Positions 42,104 to 51,245 of a DNA stretch of 64,000 nucleotides are shown here, piece after piece (positions within the stretch are counted from its first letter, which is position 1; each line of letters opens with the position of its first letter). The notes under the pieces are model-generated. The model was not told the DNA's origin, did no database searches, and saw nothing but the letters and a program-made list of their open reading frames with translations. The stretch covers positions 944,123 to 1,008,122 of the forward strand of contig CAWDUX010000001.1 of NCBI GenBank assembly GCA_963805605.1, read 5' to 3'. A program made the position numbers and the translations under genes. This DNA is from Actinocatenispora sp963805605. GTDB lineage: Bacteria > Actinomycetota > Actinomycetes > Mycobacteriales > Micromonosporaceae.

Positions 42104-43927
42104 ATGACCAAACCCGCGACAGGTTCAGAACCGAGGCCGGCCCCACCCGCCGCCCGCCCGGCGGCCGGTGGCAGTACGCCCGTGACCGGCGCCCAGGCAC
42201 TGATCGCCGCGCTGGAGGCGCTCGGTACCGAGGTCGTCTTCGGTATCCCCGGCGGCACGATCCTGCCGGCCTACGACCCGCTGTTCGACTCCACCAAGAT
42301 CCGGCACGTGCTGGTACGCCACGAGCAGGGCGCCGGGCACGCCGCCGAGGGCTACGCCCAGGCCACCGGGCGGGTCGGGGTCTGCATGGCGACCTCCGGC
42401 CCGGGCGCCACCAATCTGGTGACGCCGATCGCGGACGCCTACATGGACTCGGTTCCGCTGGTGGCCATCACCGGACAACAGTCCACCGCGCTGATCGGAA
42501 CGGACGCCTTCCAGGAAGCCGACATCTGCGGCATCACGCTGCCGATCATCAAGCACAACTACCTGGTCACCGACCCGGCGGAGATCGCGCGCACCGTCGC
42601 GGAGGCATTCCACCTGGCGTTGTCCGGGCGACCCGGCCCGGTCCTGGTGGACATTCCCAAGGATGTGCTCACCGCGTCCACCACCTTCTCCTGGCCGCCG
42701 ACGCTCGACCTGCCCGGCTACCACCCGACCATGCACCCGCACGGCAAGCAGATCCGGGAAGCCGCCCGACTGATGCGGCACTCCCAGCGGCCGGTCTTCT
42801 ACGTCGGGGGTGGTGTGCTGAAGGCGCACGCCACCGCCGAACTGGCCGAGCTCGCCGAACTGACCGGTATCCCGGTCGTCACGACCCTGATGGCCCGCGG
42901 CGCGTTCCCGGACAGCCACCCGCAGCATCTGGGTATGCCCGGAATGCACGGCTCGGTCGGCGCGGTGTACGCGCTGCAACGTTCCGACCTGATCGTCGCC
43001 CTGGGGGCACGGTTCGACGACCGGGTGACCGGCAGCCTCGACTCGTTCGCGCCGGGCGCCACCGTCGTACACGCCGACATCGACCCCGCCGAGATCGGGA
43101 AGAACAGGCCGGTGGATGTGCCGATCGTCGGAGACGCACGCCATGTCATCACCGAACTGGTCACCGCCATGCGTGCCGAGATCAAGGCCAACGATGGGGA
43201 AGGCCCGGATCTGGTCGGCTGGTGGCGCCAACTGTCCGACCTGCGGGACCGCTACCCGTTGGGCTGGGAGGAACCGGCCGACGGCAGCCTGGCACCGCAG
43301 TACGTGATCAAACGGCTCGGCGAGATCGCCGGTCCGGACACCATCTTCGTGGCCGGTGTCGGTCAGCACCAGATGTGGGCCAGCCAGTTCATCAGCTACG
43401 AGAAGCCGAACACCTGGATCAACTCCGGCGGCGCCGGCACCATGGGCTTCGCGGTGCCGGCGGCAATGGGCGCCAAGATGGGCCAACCGGACCGGACGGT
43501 GTGGGCGGTGGATGGTGACGGCTGCTTCCAGATGACCAATCAGGAACTGGCCACCTGCGCACTGGAAGGCATCCCGATCAAGGTCGCGGTGATCAACAAC
43601 GGCAACCTGGGTATGGTCCGGCAGTGGCAGACGCTGTTCTACCAGGGGCGCTACTCGCAGACCGACCTCGGTACGCACAAGCAGCGGGTGCCCGACTTCG
43701 TCAAGCTCGCCGACGCACTGGGCTGTGTCGGGCTGCGCGCCGAGAGCGCGGGCGAGGTGGACTCGGTGATCAATCAGGCGATGCAGATCAACGACCGCCC
43801 GGTGGTGGTCGAGTTCGTGGTCGGCAAGGACGCGATGGTGTGGCCGATGGTGCCGCCCGGCGTCGGTAACGACGCGATCCTCTTTGCCCGGGATGTCCGG
43901 CCCTCGTTCGATGAAGACGACCTCTGA
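42104..43927 (+). CDS. ilvB: Acetolactate synthase large subunit
   Basis: A 607-residue ThDP enzyme that makes acetolactate and acetohydroxybutyrate, the first common step for branched-chain amino acids. The catalytic Glu is in HEQGAGHAAEGYA. The Mg/ThDP motif is GDGCFQMTNQELATCALEGIPIKVAVINNGNLGM. FAD-region sequences (GMHGSVGAVYALQRSDL) are present. Start is the ATG at 42104; the first 28 residues are a non-conserved Pro/Ala tail. It lies 100 bp after the attenuator and is followed by ilvN and ilvC. Confidence 0.97.
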   Translation: MTKPATGSEPRPAPPAARPAAGGSTPVTGAQALIAALEALGTEVVFGIPGGTILPAYDPLFDSTKIRHVLVRHEQGAGHAAEGYAQATGRVGVCMATSGPGATNLVTPIADAYMDSVPLVAITGQQSTALIGTDAFQEADICGITLPIIKHNYLVTDPAEIARTVAEAFHLALSGRPGPVLVDIPKDVLTASTTFSWPPTLDLPGYHPTMHPHGKQIREAARLMRHSQRPVFYVGGGVLKAHATAELAELAELTGIPVVTTLMARGAFPDSHPQHLGMPGMHGSVGAVYALQRSDLIVALGARFDDRVTGSLDSFAPGATVVHADIDPAEIGKNRPVDVPIVGDARHVITELVTAMRAEIKANDGEGPDLVGWWRQLSDLRDRYPLGWEEPADGSLAPQYVIKRLGEIAGPDTIFVAGVGQHQMWASQFISYEKPNTWINSGGAGTMGFAVPAAMGAKMGQPDRTVWAVDGDGCFQMTNQELATCALEGIPIKVAVINNGNLGMVRQWQTLFYQGRYSQTDLGTHKQRVPDFVKLADALGCVGLRAESAGEVDSVINQAMQINDRPVVVEFVVGKDAMVWPMVPPGVGNDAILFARDVRPSFDEDDL

Positions 43928-43974
43928 CCAGCCAGCTAGGGAGACGACAGATGACCTCGTTGGAGAGGCACCCT

Positions 43975-44490
43975 ATGAGCAGACACACACTCTCGGTCCT
44001 GGTGGAGGACAAGCCGGGCGTCCTCGCCAGAGTCGCCGGACTGTTCAGCAGGCGTGGTTTCAACATCGACTCGCTGGCGGTCGGGGAGACCGAGCACCCC
44101 GGGATCTCCCGGATCACCATCGTCGTCAACGTCGAGTCCTCGCCGCTGGAGCAGGTGACCAAGCAGCTCAACAAGCTGGTCAACGTACTCAAGATCGTGG
44201 AACTGGAGTCCGACGCGTCGGTACAGCGTGAGCTGCTGCTGGTCAAGGTCCGCGCCGACCTGCAGACCCGTACCCACGTGATGGAGGCGGTGCAGCTGTT
44301 CCGGGCCAAGGTCGTGGACGCCGCCCCGGACGCGTTGACCGTCGAAGCCACCGGCACCGGCGACAAGCTGGAAGCCCTCCTACGGATGCTCGAACCGTTC
44401 GGCATCAAGGAGATGGTCCAGTCCGGCCTGGTGGCGATCGGACGCGGCGCCCGCTCCATCACCAGCCCGACCCTGCGCAGTACCGCCTGA
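43975..44490 (+). CDS. ilvN: Acetolactate synthase small (regulatory) subunit
   Basis: A 171-residue ACT-domain subunit giving valine feedback control of IlvB. MSRHTLSVLVEDKPGVLARVAGLFSR and GFNIDSLAVGETEHPGISRITIVV form the first ACT domain, and the C-terminal domain follows. I use the ATG at 43975 (GGAGAGG upstream, homology begins here); an ATG at 43951 with GGGAGA is the alternative. It starts 47 bp after ilvB. Confidence 0.95.
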   Translation: MSRHTLSVLVEDKPGVLARVAGLFSRRGFNIDSLAVGETEHPGISRITIVVNVESSPLEQVTKQLNKLVNVLKIVELESDASVQRELLLVKVRADLQTRTHVMEAVQLFRAKVVDAAPDALTVEATGTGDKLEALLRMLEPFGIKEMVQSGLVAIGRGARSITSPTLRSTA

Positions 44491-44588
44491 GCGGCGGTCG
44501 ACCGTACCGGCCGTCCGGCCCGCGGTCGTCGACGCCATCAGCACATCCGCGGTCATCCGCGGCAACACAACATCGAAAGAGGGAAACA

Positions 44589-45602
<1,014 letters not shown>

Positions 45603-45621
45603 GCCATCCGTTGCGCGTCAT

Positions 45622-45659
45622 CGGCCCGGGCCTGTCGAAGTGTCGACAAACCCGGGCCG
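45622..45659. terminator. Terminator-like hairpin after ilvC
   Basis: CGGCCCGGG (45622-45630) pairs with CCCGGGCCG (45651-45659), and inside it TGTCGA (45633-45638) pairs with TCGACA (45643-45648). It lies in the gap of the converging ilvC and membrane-protein genes. Confidence 0.65.
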
Positions 45660-45686
45660 TGGCGTGTGTCGCCCGGGGCGGGGCGA

Positions 45687-47186
45687 CTACCGGGGGGCGC
45701 GCTCCTGTGCACTGTCGGGGGAGTCACGGCCGACGAAACTGACCGGTCCCCGCCGGCGCGGAAAGCCGAACCCGCGCCGGGCCTTGACATGCCGACCGAC
45801 CTGCCGGACCCGGCGTGGTCGGCGGGTGCGCCGGAGCGCGGGGGAGCGTCGGGGGAGCCGAAGCCAGGCAGGTCGACCAGGCCAGTCGGGTAGGTGTAGC
45901 CGTGGGCGGCGACGTGGCGGCGGCCGGCCAGCCTGCCATTCCCGACTGCGGGCCATCAGCCAGCGTCGGACGTGCCGACGACGCAGCAGACCGACCATGA
46001 TCAGGGCGATCAGTGCGGCAAGGGTCCAGATCACGGCCAGTATCGCGTCCAGGATGCTCGGCGCGACCAGACGGAACACACTCCCGGCCGCGGAGATCAG
46101 GACGAAGGTGGCATCCAGCAGTGCCAGCAGGGGACTGCCGCGCTGCACCAGGCGGATTCCACCCAGTACCGAGCCGACAGCCATCAGCAGGGTCACCACC
46201 GGCAGGAGGACGCCGAAGGTGCCGACGCCTCCGCCCAGCAGCGAACCTGCGGTGGCCAGCATCGGTACGGACAGGATGCCGCAGAGTACAGCGGCCGCCA
46301 TCGCGGCGGCCGGCGGTTCACCGGCCGGTCCCAACGGCGCCGCGAGCACCGGCAGCCGACTGATGTTGGCAGGTTGCAGCGTCGCCACGACCTGGTGCGG
46401 GGAGGCGATGATGACCGGCTCGGTCTCGTCGGCCACCGGTGGGATCAGCTCGTCCGGCGGGCCGGTGCCGGTGTCATCCACCGATGGCCCTGGACCGGCC
46501 GGCCCAGCTCCGCTCTGCCATGCTCCGGTGCCTTTCGACCGTCCTCGCCGCTGTCCGCCCGATCGCTGCCGGCCCCGTCCTGGACGGGGCCGGCCCGGGT
46601 CGGGTTTGCCCTGCTCGGACCGACCCGGCTCGCCCGGATCTTCTCCTGTTCCGCCGGGAGGATCCGATGACTGTGCTCCACCGGAGGATGGCGGTGTGGC
46701 GGGGCGCGCCCAGGGCGGGTCCGGGGCGGCGCAGGCCCCGCTGCCCAGGTCGCAGAACGGGTCGATGGCGGGCTCGTCGGTGCGGCCGTAGCGGTGCCCG
46801 CTGCTGGCGGGCGGGACGGTGCTCGGGCCGGTGTGCGGGGTGGTGTCGGGGCTGGTCTGTGGTGCGGTGTCGGGACTGGCGGGTGGCGCACTGTTTGGGC
46901 TGGTCGTGGCCCAGGGGACCGTGCCCGGTGAGGCGGCCGACGGATCTCCGGACCGATGCGGGGAAGACTCGCCCGGCTGCGGCGGGGCGGGCCGTCGGCC
47001 GGGCCCCGGCGGTGGCCAGGGCCCGAAGGCGGGTTGCTCGACCTCTTCGTAACGGCCTGTGGAAGATTCCGTGGGTTCCGGCGCGTCGCCGGCCGTCGGG
47101 CCGTCGGCGCCGGTAGCCGGCGGAACAGGCATTCCGTCGAGCCGGTCGGCGCGGGCGGTGCGACCCGGCCGGTCACCCAACGTCAC
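45687..47186 (-). CDS. Pro-rich, four-helix membrane protein with Arg-rich tail
   Basis: 499 residues in three parts. Residues about 1-255 are Pro/Ser/Thr/Gly-rich and disordered, with repeats of the SPDTxPxT kind near 100-125. About 280-400 holds four membrane helices (AAMAAAVLCGILSVPMLATAG, FGVLLPVVTLLMAVGSVLGG and two more). About 405-499 is very Arg-rich, likely cytoplasmic and nucleic-acid or lipid-head binding. No family recognised. Start is the GTG at 47186 after AGGAGGGA. It stands where serA would be expected. Confidence 0.65.
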   Translation of the reverse strand: MTLGDRPGRTARADRLDGMPVPPATGADGPTAGDAPEPTESSTGRYEEVEQPAFGPWPPPGPGRRPAPPQPGESSPHRSGDPSAASPGTVPWATTSPNSAPPASPDTAPQTSPDTTPHTGPSTVPPASSGHRYGRTDEPAIDPFCDLGSGACAAPDPPWARPATPPSSGGAQSSDPPGGTGEDPGEPGRSEQGKPDPGRPRPGRGRQRSGGQRRGRSKGTGAWQSGAGPAGPGPSVDDTGTGPPDELIPPVADETEPVIIASPHQVVATLQPANISRLPVLAAPLGPAGEPPAAAMAAAVLCGILSVPMLATAGSLLGGGVGTFGVLLPVVTLLMAVGSVLGGIRLVQRGSPLLALLDATFVLISAAGSVFRLVAPSILDAILAVIWTLAALIALIMVGLLRRRHVRRWLMARSREWQAGRPPPRRRPRLHLPDWPGRPAWLRLPRRSPALRRTRRPRRVRQVGRHVKARRGFGFPRRRGPVSFVGRDSPDSAQERAPR

Positions 47187-48070
47187 GAACGATCCCTCCT
47201 GGGTAAGTGCCTGACTGCGATGGTATCGGCGTTTTCCGGTCGGGGCGCCCGGTCAAAGACTCTCTTCCCGCATTGTGGAAGGTGCTCATCGCCTGCACAA
47301 GATCGCCGTATCTGTGACCTGGACGCCTCGGGGGTCCGCTGTCTGGCCACTGTCGTCCTTATCGCCGGAACAAGGCGTGCAGATGCTGGTCGTTCCGACA
47401 GTCAGTTATCCACCCGATGGATTTGCTGCCGTACGTATTGACCGTTGCGCGCGCTGATGGCAACCGTGCCCCTGGCTCTGGATCTGCGAGCGTGGTGTTC
47501 CGAAACGATCACTCAGTACAACAGAGTGGCGCAGCGTGCTTGCGCAGCGTCGTCATTCCGGATACTGTTCATGTCGGCTACACGATACAGCGACACATCT
47601 GTCTGATCTCGGAAGATTGCGATGCACCAGTGGTTTGCGTCGTTGTGTTCTGAATCTTCCCGATGTCACGCTGGAACGTGTGGGCCTGCACCCCCCCAGG
47701 GCGCGACGCCATCCCCCCGCGTTCGCGCTGCTGCCGGCCCTCGCGACCTGGCCGCGGTCGCGGGGGCCGCGCTTACTTTCGGCTGCTGCGGGTTGTTCTT
47801 CCGATTTGGCCGACCAGCCCGTGTCGCAGGGAATAGTGCTTCGATACTCATCGCTCATTTCGAACTGTCGGTTATCCGACAGAAGAATGGCGCCGAAGAA
47901 TGCCTGTATCCGAATGTCCGGACGCCTGGACGTATCGCTGTATCGATCGTCTTTCCAGGTGGGCGAGCATTGTCTCTCAAAATATGGGACAGTTGTATCG
48001 CAAAATGAGATGATCTCGAGCTCCGGCAAGACTGTCCCCACTGACCTGTGCACACCGGTGGGAGGTTGTG
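47187..48070. other. 884-bp gene-poor interval of lower GC before leuB
   Basis: GC here falls clearly below the flanks, above all at 47400-47650 and 47830-48030. Open frames on both strands overlap each other and none resembles a protein. A short stretch at about 47317-47370 reads CDLDASGVRCLATVVLIAG, faintly like a STAS domain, so decayed gene sequence is possible. The leuB promoter must lie near the right end. SerA, normally between ilvC and leuB, is missing. Confidence 0.5.
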
Positions 48071-49102
48071 GTGACGGTACGGCTCGCAGTCATCGGAGGA
48101 GACGGCATCGGCCCCGAGGTCGTCGCCGAAGCTCGCAAGGTGCTGGAGGTGATGCTGCCCGGGGTGCAGACCACCGAGTACGACCTCGGCGCGGCGCGCT
48201 ACCATCGCACCGGCGAGGTACTGCCCGACAGCGTGCAGGCCGAACTCGCCCAGCACGACGTCATTCTGCTGGGCGCGGTCGGTGATCCAGGAGTGCCCTC
48301 GGGAGTGCTGGAACGTGGGCTGCTGCTGAAGCTCAGGTTCGCCTTCGACCACTATGTCAACCTTCGGCCGTCCCGGCTGTGGCCCGGAACGACGAGCCCG
48401 TTGGCCGGGGTCGAACCCGGCGAGATCGACCTCGTCGTGGTCCGCGAAGGCACCGAGGGGCTGTACTGCGGGGCCGGCGGAACGGTCCGCCGCAGCACCC
48501 CGGCAGAGATCGCCACCGAGGAGAGCATCAACACCCGCTACGGAGCGGAACGGGCCGTACGGGACGCCTTCGAGCGGGCCATGCGTCGTCCCCGACGCAA
48601 GGTCACCCTGGTGCACAAGAACAACGTCCTGGTACACGCCGGCGACCTGTGGTACCGCGCGTTCCGTGCGGTCGCGGCCGACTACCCGGACGTGCAGACC
48701 GAGTACCAGCACGTGGACGCGGCAGCGATGTACCTGGTCACCGACCCGAAGCGGTACGACGTACTGGTCACCGACAACCTGTTCGGCGACATCCTCACCG
48801 ACATCGCCGCCGCGGTCACCGGCGGGATCGGGCTGGCCGCCAGCGCGAACATCAACCCGACGCGGCGGTTCCCGTCCATGTTCGAGCCGGTACACGGTTC
48901 TGCGCCGGATATCGCCGGCAAGGGTGTGGCCGATCCCGCTGCCGCGATCCTGTCCGCCGCGCTGCTGCTGGACCACCTCGGGCATTCGGAGCAGGCCCGT
49001 CGGGTGGAGGACGCGGTCGGTGCCGAGGTCGCCGGGCGTACCGGTGGACAATTGCGCACCAGCGCGGTCGGCGACGCGATCGCCGCTCGGCTGGCCGGCT
49101 GA
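48071..49102 (+). CDS. leuB: 3-isopropylmalate dehydrogenase
   Basis: A 343-residue LeuB of the actinobacterial type, the NAD-dependent oxidative decarboxylase of leucine synthesis. LAVIGGDGIGPEVVAEARKVL, the Arg-binding region LRPSRLWPG, VREGTEGLYCG, the Lys in VHKNNVLVHAGDLW, and the metal Asp residues in VTDNLFGDILTDIAA are all present. I use the second GTG (48071), five bases after GGGAGG; the first GTG at 48068 is too close. The ribosome site is partly paired in a weak 7-bp hairpin. Confidence 0.96.
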   Translation: MTVRLAVIGGDGIGPEVVAEARKVLEVMLPGVQTTEYDLGAARYHRTGEVLPDSVQAELAQHDVILLGAVGDPGVPSGVLERGLLLKLRFAFDHYVNLRPSRLWPGTTSPLAGVEPGEIDLVVVREGTEGLYCGAGGTVRRSTPAEIATEESINTRYGAERAVRDAFERAMRRPRRKVTLVHKNNVLVHAGDLWYRAFRAVAADYPDVQTEYQHVDAAAMYLVTDPKRYDVLVTDNLFGDILTDIAAAVTGGIGLAASANINPTRRFPSMFEPVHGSAPDIAGKGVADPAAAILSAALLLDHLGHSEQARRVEDAVGAEVAGRTGGQLRTSAVGDAIAARLAG

Positions 49103-49407
49103 CCCGGGCGCCGTCGGCGGTTGTGCGCAGGTGCCGCGCCACGCCCGGCGGTCGAACGCTGAGGTGACGTTCAGCCTGTTCGCTATGCTGCAACGGTGTC
49201 CGCGTCAGGCCGACCGGCTGGTCTGCGGGCGGGGTTGCCGCGCTGCGTCGGATCCGACGTGCCCGCACCCTTCCGGATGATTCGTCCGCGGTTACCCGGT
49301 AACCGGCCCGGGCGGTACGACAAGCGTCCTGCCGGTCGCATCTGAACGGGCGGTAAGTTCGGCCTGAGTAGCGCGGATCGAGCGTGTGCCTTGGAGGTTG
49401 GAGAACC
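49103..49407. other. leuB-ilvE interval
   Basis: 305 bp. It holds the ilvE promoter region. A Cys-rich 31-codon frame from an ATG at about 49186 to a TGA at about 49280 has no ribosome site or branched-chain codon run and is not called. No attenuator hairpin with a T-tract was seen. Confidence 0.4.
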
Positions 49408-50544
49408 ATGAATGGTGGCAGCAGCCGGAACGACAGCCTCGTCAGCGAACCTGGCCTGAGTTTCGAGGTTCATCCCAGCCCGCACCCGGTACCGGACGCC
49501 GTACGGGAGGCGCTGCTGGTCGACCCGGGTTTCGGTCGGGTCTTCACCGACCACATGGTGACCGTCCGTTACAGCGACGCCAAGGGCTGGTACGACGCCC
49601 AGGTGGAGCCCTTCGGCCCCATCCCCCTGTCACCGGCGACCGCGGCACTGCACTACGCGCAGGAGATCTTCGAAGGGCTGAAGGCCTACCACGCCGAAGA
49701 CGGTGGCGTGACCATGTTCCGGCCGGACGCCAACGCCCGCCGGATGCAGGTGACCGCAGCCCGGATGGCGATGGCGCACCTGCCGGAGGAGATCTTCCTG
49801 CAGGCGGTCAAGGCCCTGGTCGAGCAGGACAAGGCATGGATCCCGACCCAGCCGGGCGCCAGCCTGTACGTGCGGCCGTTCATGTTCGCCACCGAGGTGT
49901 TCCTGGGCGTCAAGCCGTCCTCGGACTACCTGTTCTGCGTGATCGCCTCGCCGGCCGGGTCGTACTTCGCCGGCGGGGTCAAGCCGGTGACCGTCTGGGT
50001 GTCGGCGGACTACACGCGGGCCGCGCCGGGCGGAACCGGGGCGGCCAAGTGTGCCGGAAACTACGCGGCCAGCCTGCGCGCCCAGGCCGAGGCGATCGAG
50101 GCAGGCTGCGACCAGGTGGTCTATCTCGACGCCGTGGAACGCCGCTATGTGGACGAACTGGGCGGCATGAACGTCTTCGCCGTGTACGGCGAGGGCGACG
50201 ACATCACGCTGGTGACGCCACCGCTGGCCGGCACCATCCTGCCGGGAATCACCCGCGAGTCGGTGATCGCCCTGGCCGGCCGTCTGGGCTACCGGGTACA
50301 GGAGCGTGCGTACGCGATGGACGAGTGGCGCGCCGACGCCGAGTCCGGAATGCTGCGCGAATCGTTCGCCTGCGGCACGGCCGCGGTGGTCACCCCGATC
50401 GGTCGGGTCCGCGGCGTGGACACCGACTTCACGGTCGCCGGTGGCGTCGAGGGCCCGGTCACCCGACGGCTGCGCGAACTTCTGCTCGACATCCAGCACG
50501 GCCGCACCGAGGACCCGTTCGGTTGGGTACACCGGCTGTGGTGA
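49408..50544 (+). CDS. ilvE: Branched-chain amino-acid aminotransferase
   Basis: A 378-residue fold-type IV PLP aminotransferase (class II BCAT), last step of Leu, Ile and Val synthesis. LHYAQEIFEGLKAY, RMAMAHLP, LYVRPFMFATE, the PLP lysine in GTGAAKCAGNYAASL and GMNVFAV are present. Start is the ATG at 49408 with GGAG eight bases away; homology begins shortly after. A palindromic terminator follows. Confidence 0.96.
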   Translation: MNGGSSRNDSLVSEPGLSFEVHPSPHPVPDAVREALLVDPGFGRVFTDHMVTVRYSDAKGWYDAQVEPFGPIPLSPATAALHYAQEIFEGLKAYHAEDGGVTMFRPDANARRMQVTAARMAMAHLPEEIFLQAVKALVEQDKAWIPTQPGASLYVRPFMFATEVFLGVKPSSDYLFCVIASPAGSYFAGGVKPVTVWVSADYTRAAPGGTGAAKCAGNYAASLRAQAEAIEAGCDQVVYLDAVERRYVDELGGMNVFAVYGEGDDITLVTPPLAGTILPGITRESVIALAGRLGYRVQERAYAMDEWRADAESGMLRESFACGTAAVVTPIGRVRGVDTDFTVAGGVEGPVTRRLRELLLDIQHGRTEDPFGWVHRLW

Positions 50545-50566
50545 CGGCCTGACCGACGTTCCCGCC

Positions 50567-50594
50567 CTGCCGGCGCGCTGCAGCGCGCCGGCAG
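50567..50594. terminator. 28-bp perfect palindrome after ilvE
   Basis: CTGCCGGCGCGCTG (50567-50580) is followed at once by its exact complement (50581-50594). It lies 22 bp past the ilvE stop, consistent with a terminator or cruciform. Confidence 0.55.
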
Positions 50595-50679
50595 CGACGT
50601 CGGTGGATGCCGCCGGCCGGTATCGTGTGCGGCTCACAGTCGTGGTCGGCCGCTGCCGACCAACCGGAGGGGGACGCAC

Positions 50680-50844
50680 ATGTTCGGCAAGGACGACCAC
50701 TACGACGTCGAACTCAACACCGACGCGCTGTCCATGCACTGGCTCAAGGACACCCTCAACGACCGGTGGAAGGACGGCTGGGCGCTCAAGGACGTGTTCG
50801 TGCAGAACAACAACACGATCCTGATCTTCGAACGGGCCCGCTGA
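50680..50844 (+). CDS. Small conserved-looking protein (54 residues, DUF4177-like)
   Basis: ATG at 50680 after CCGGAGGGGG, TGA at 50842-50844. The sequence (MFGKDDHYDVELN ... LKDTLNDRWKDGWALKDVF ... NNNTILIFERAR) resembles the DUF4177 pattern of a short sheet-helix protein with GW and a final IFxR strand. Function unknown. It is a separate small gene between ilvE and cimA and is closed by a long hairpin 20 bp later. Confidence 0.7.
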   Translation: MFGKDDHYDVELNTDALSMHWLKDTLNDRWKDGWALKDVFVQNNNTILIFERAR

Positions 50845-50864
50845 CCCGAACCCCCCGGGGTTGT

Positions 50865-50909
50865 GTGCCGGTGGTGTGCGGTCCGTAAAGGACCGCACAC
50901 CACCGGCAC
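50865..50909. terminator. 20-bp perfect terminator hairpin
   Basis: 50865-50884 pairs perfectly with 50890-50909 around GTAAA, followed by TCTTT. This is the strongest hairpin in the window and isolates the small gene from cimA. Confidence 0.85.
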
Positions 50910-51060
50910 TCTTTGTGACCATTGGCCGGATCGGTCCCGACCGGCCGTGCACCGACCGGCGTCACCCGACCGCTGACCAGTACGTGAAGTCGGTCACCAG
51001 GTCGCCCGCTATCTGGGATCGGCTACCCACCGTGCACCCCGCAGTGGCAGGGTGGTGGAC

Positions 51061-51099
51061 GTGACCCGGACCTTCCGCGGCCTGATCATTGGCACGTAG
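51061..51099 (+). CDS. cimA leader peptide, MTRTFRGLIIGT
   Basis: Twelve codons from GTG at 51061 to TAG at 51097-51099. Codons 8-10 are CTG ATC ATT (Leu-Ile-Ile), with the rare Ile codon ATT. A terminator with a T-tract follows 36 bp later, before cimA, the committed enzyme of isoleucine synthesis from pyruvate. The layout copies the ilvB leader in length (12 codons), Arg content and the Thr-stop end. Confidence 0.7.
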   Translation: MTRTFRGLIIGT

Positions 51100-51134
51100 C
51101 GCGCCGAGCCGACCCACCCGTCGAGCCAGCGCGC

Positions 51135-51168
51135 AGACCTCCCGTGACCCGGGGGGTCTTTTCGTTTT
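51135..51168 (+). terminator. cimA attenuator terminator
   Basis: GACCTCCCG (51136-51144) pairs with CGGGGGGTC (51150-51158), extended by one A-U pair, and is followed by TTTTCGTTTT (51159-51168). GCGCGC at 51099-51104 and 51129-51134 can pair to form an upstream stem starting at the leader stop codon. Confidence 0.75.
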
Positions 51169-51245
51169 CCGGGCCCGGACCCGCGTACGGCAGACCGTGC
51201 GCCCTCCATTCGCAGTGTGACGCAACCTGGAAAGGACCACACACC

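Noticed and set aside
47317..47372. STAS-domain gene
   Set aside because: Only about 15 residues look alike, and the frame has no start, ribosome site or continuation.
48037..48066. Riboswitch-like hairpin covering the leuB ribosome site
   Set aside because: The stem is only 7 bp with a G-U pair and no alternative structure or ligand-binding pattern is visible.
49186..49280. Cys-rich 31-codon peptide before ilvE as an attenuator leader
   Set aside because: There is no run of branched-chain codons, no ribosome site and no terminator hairpin after it.
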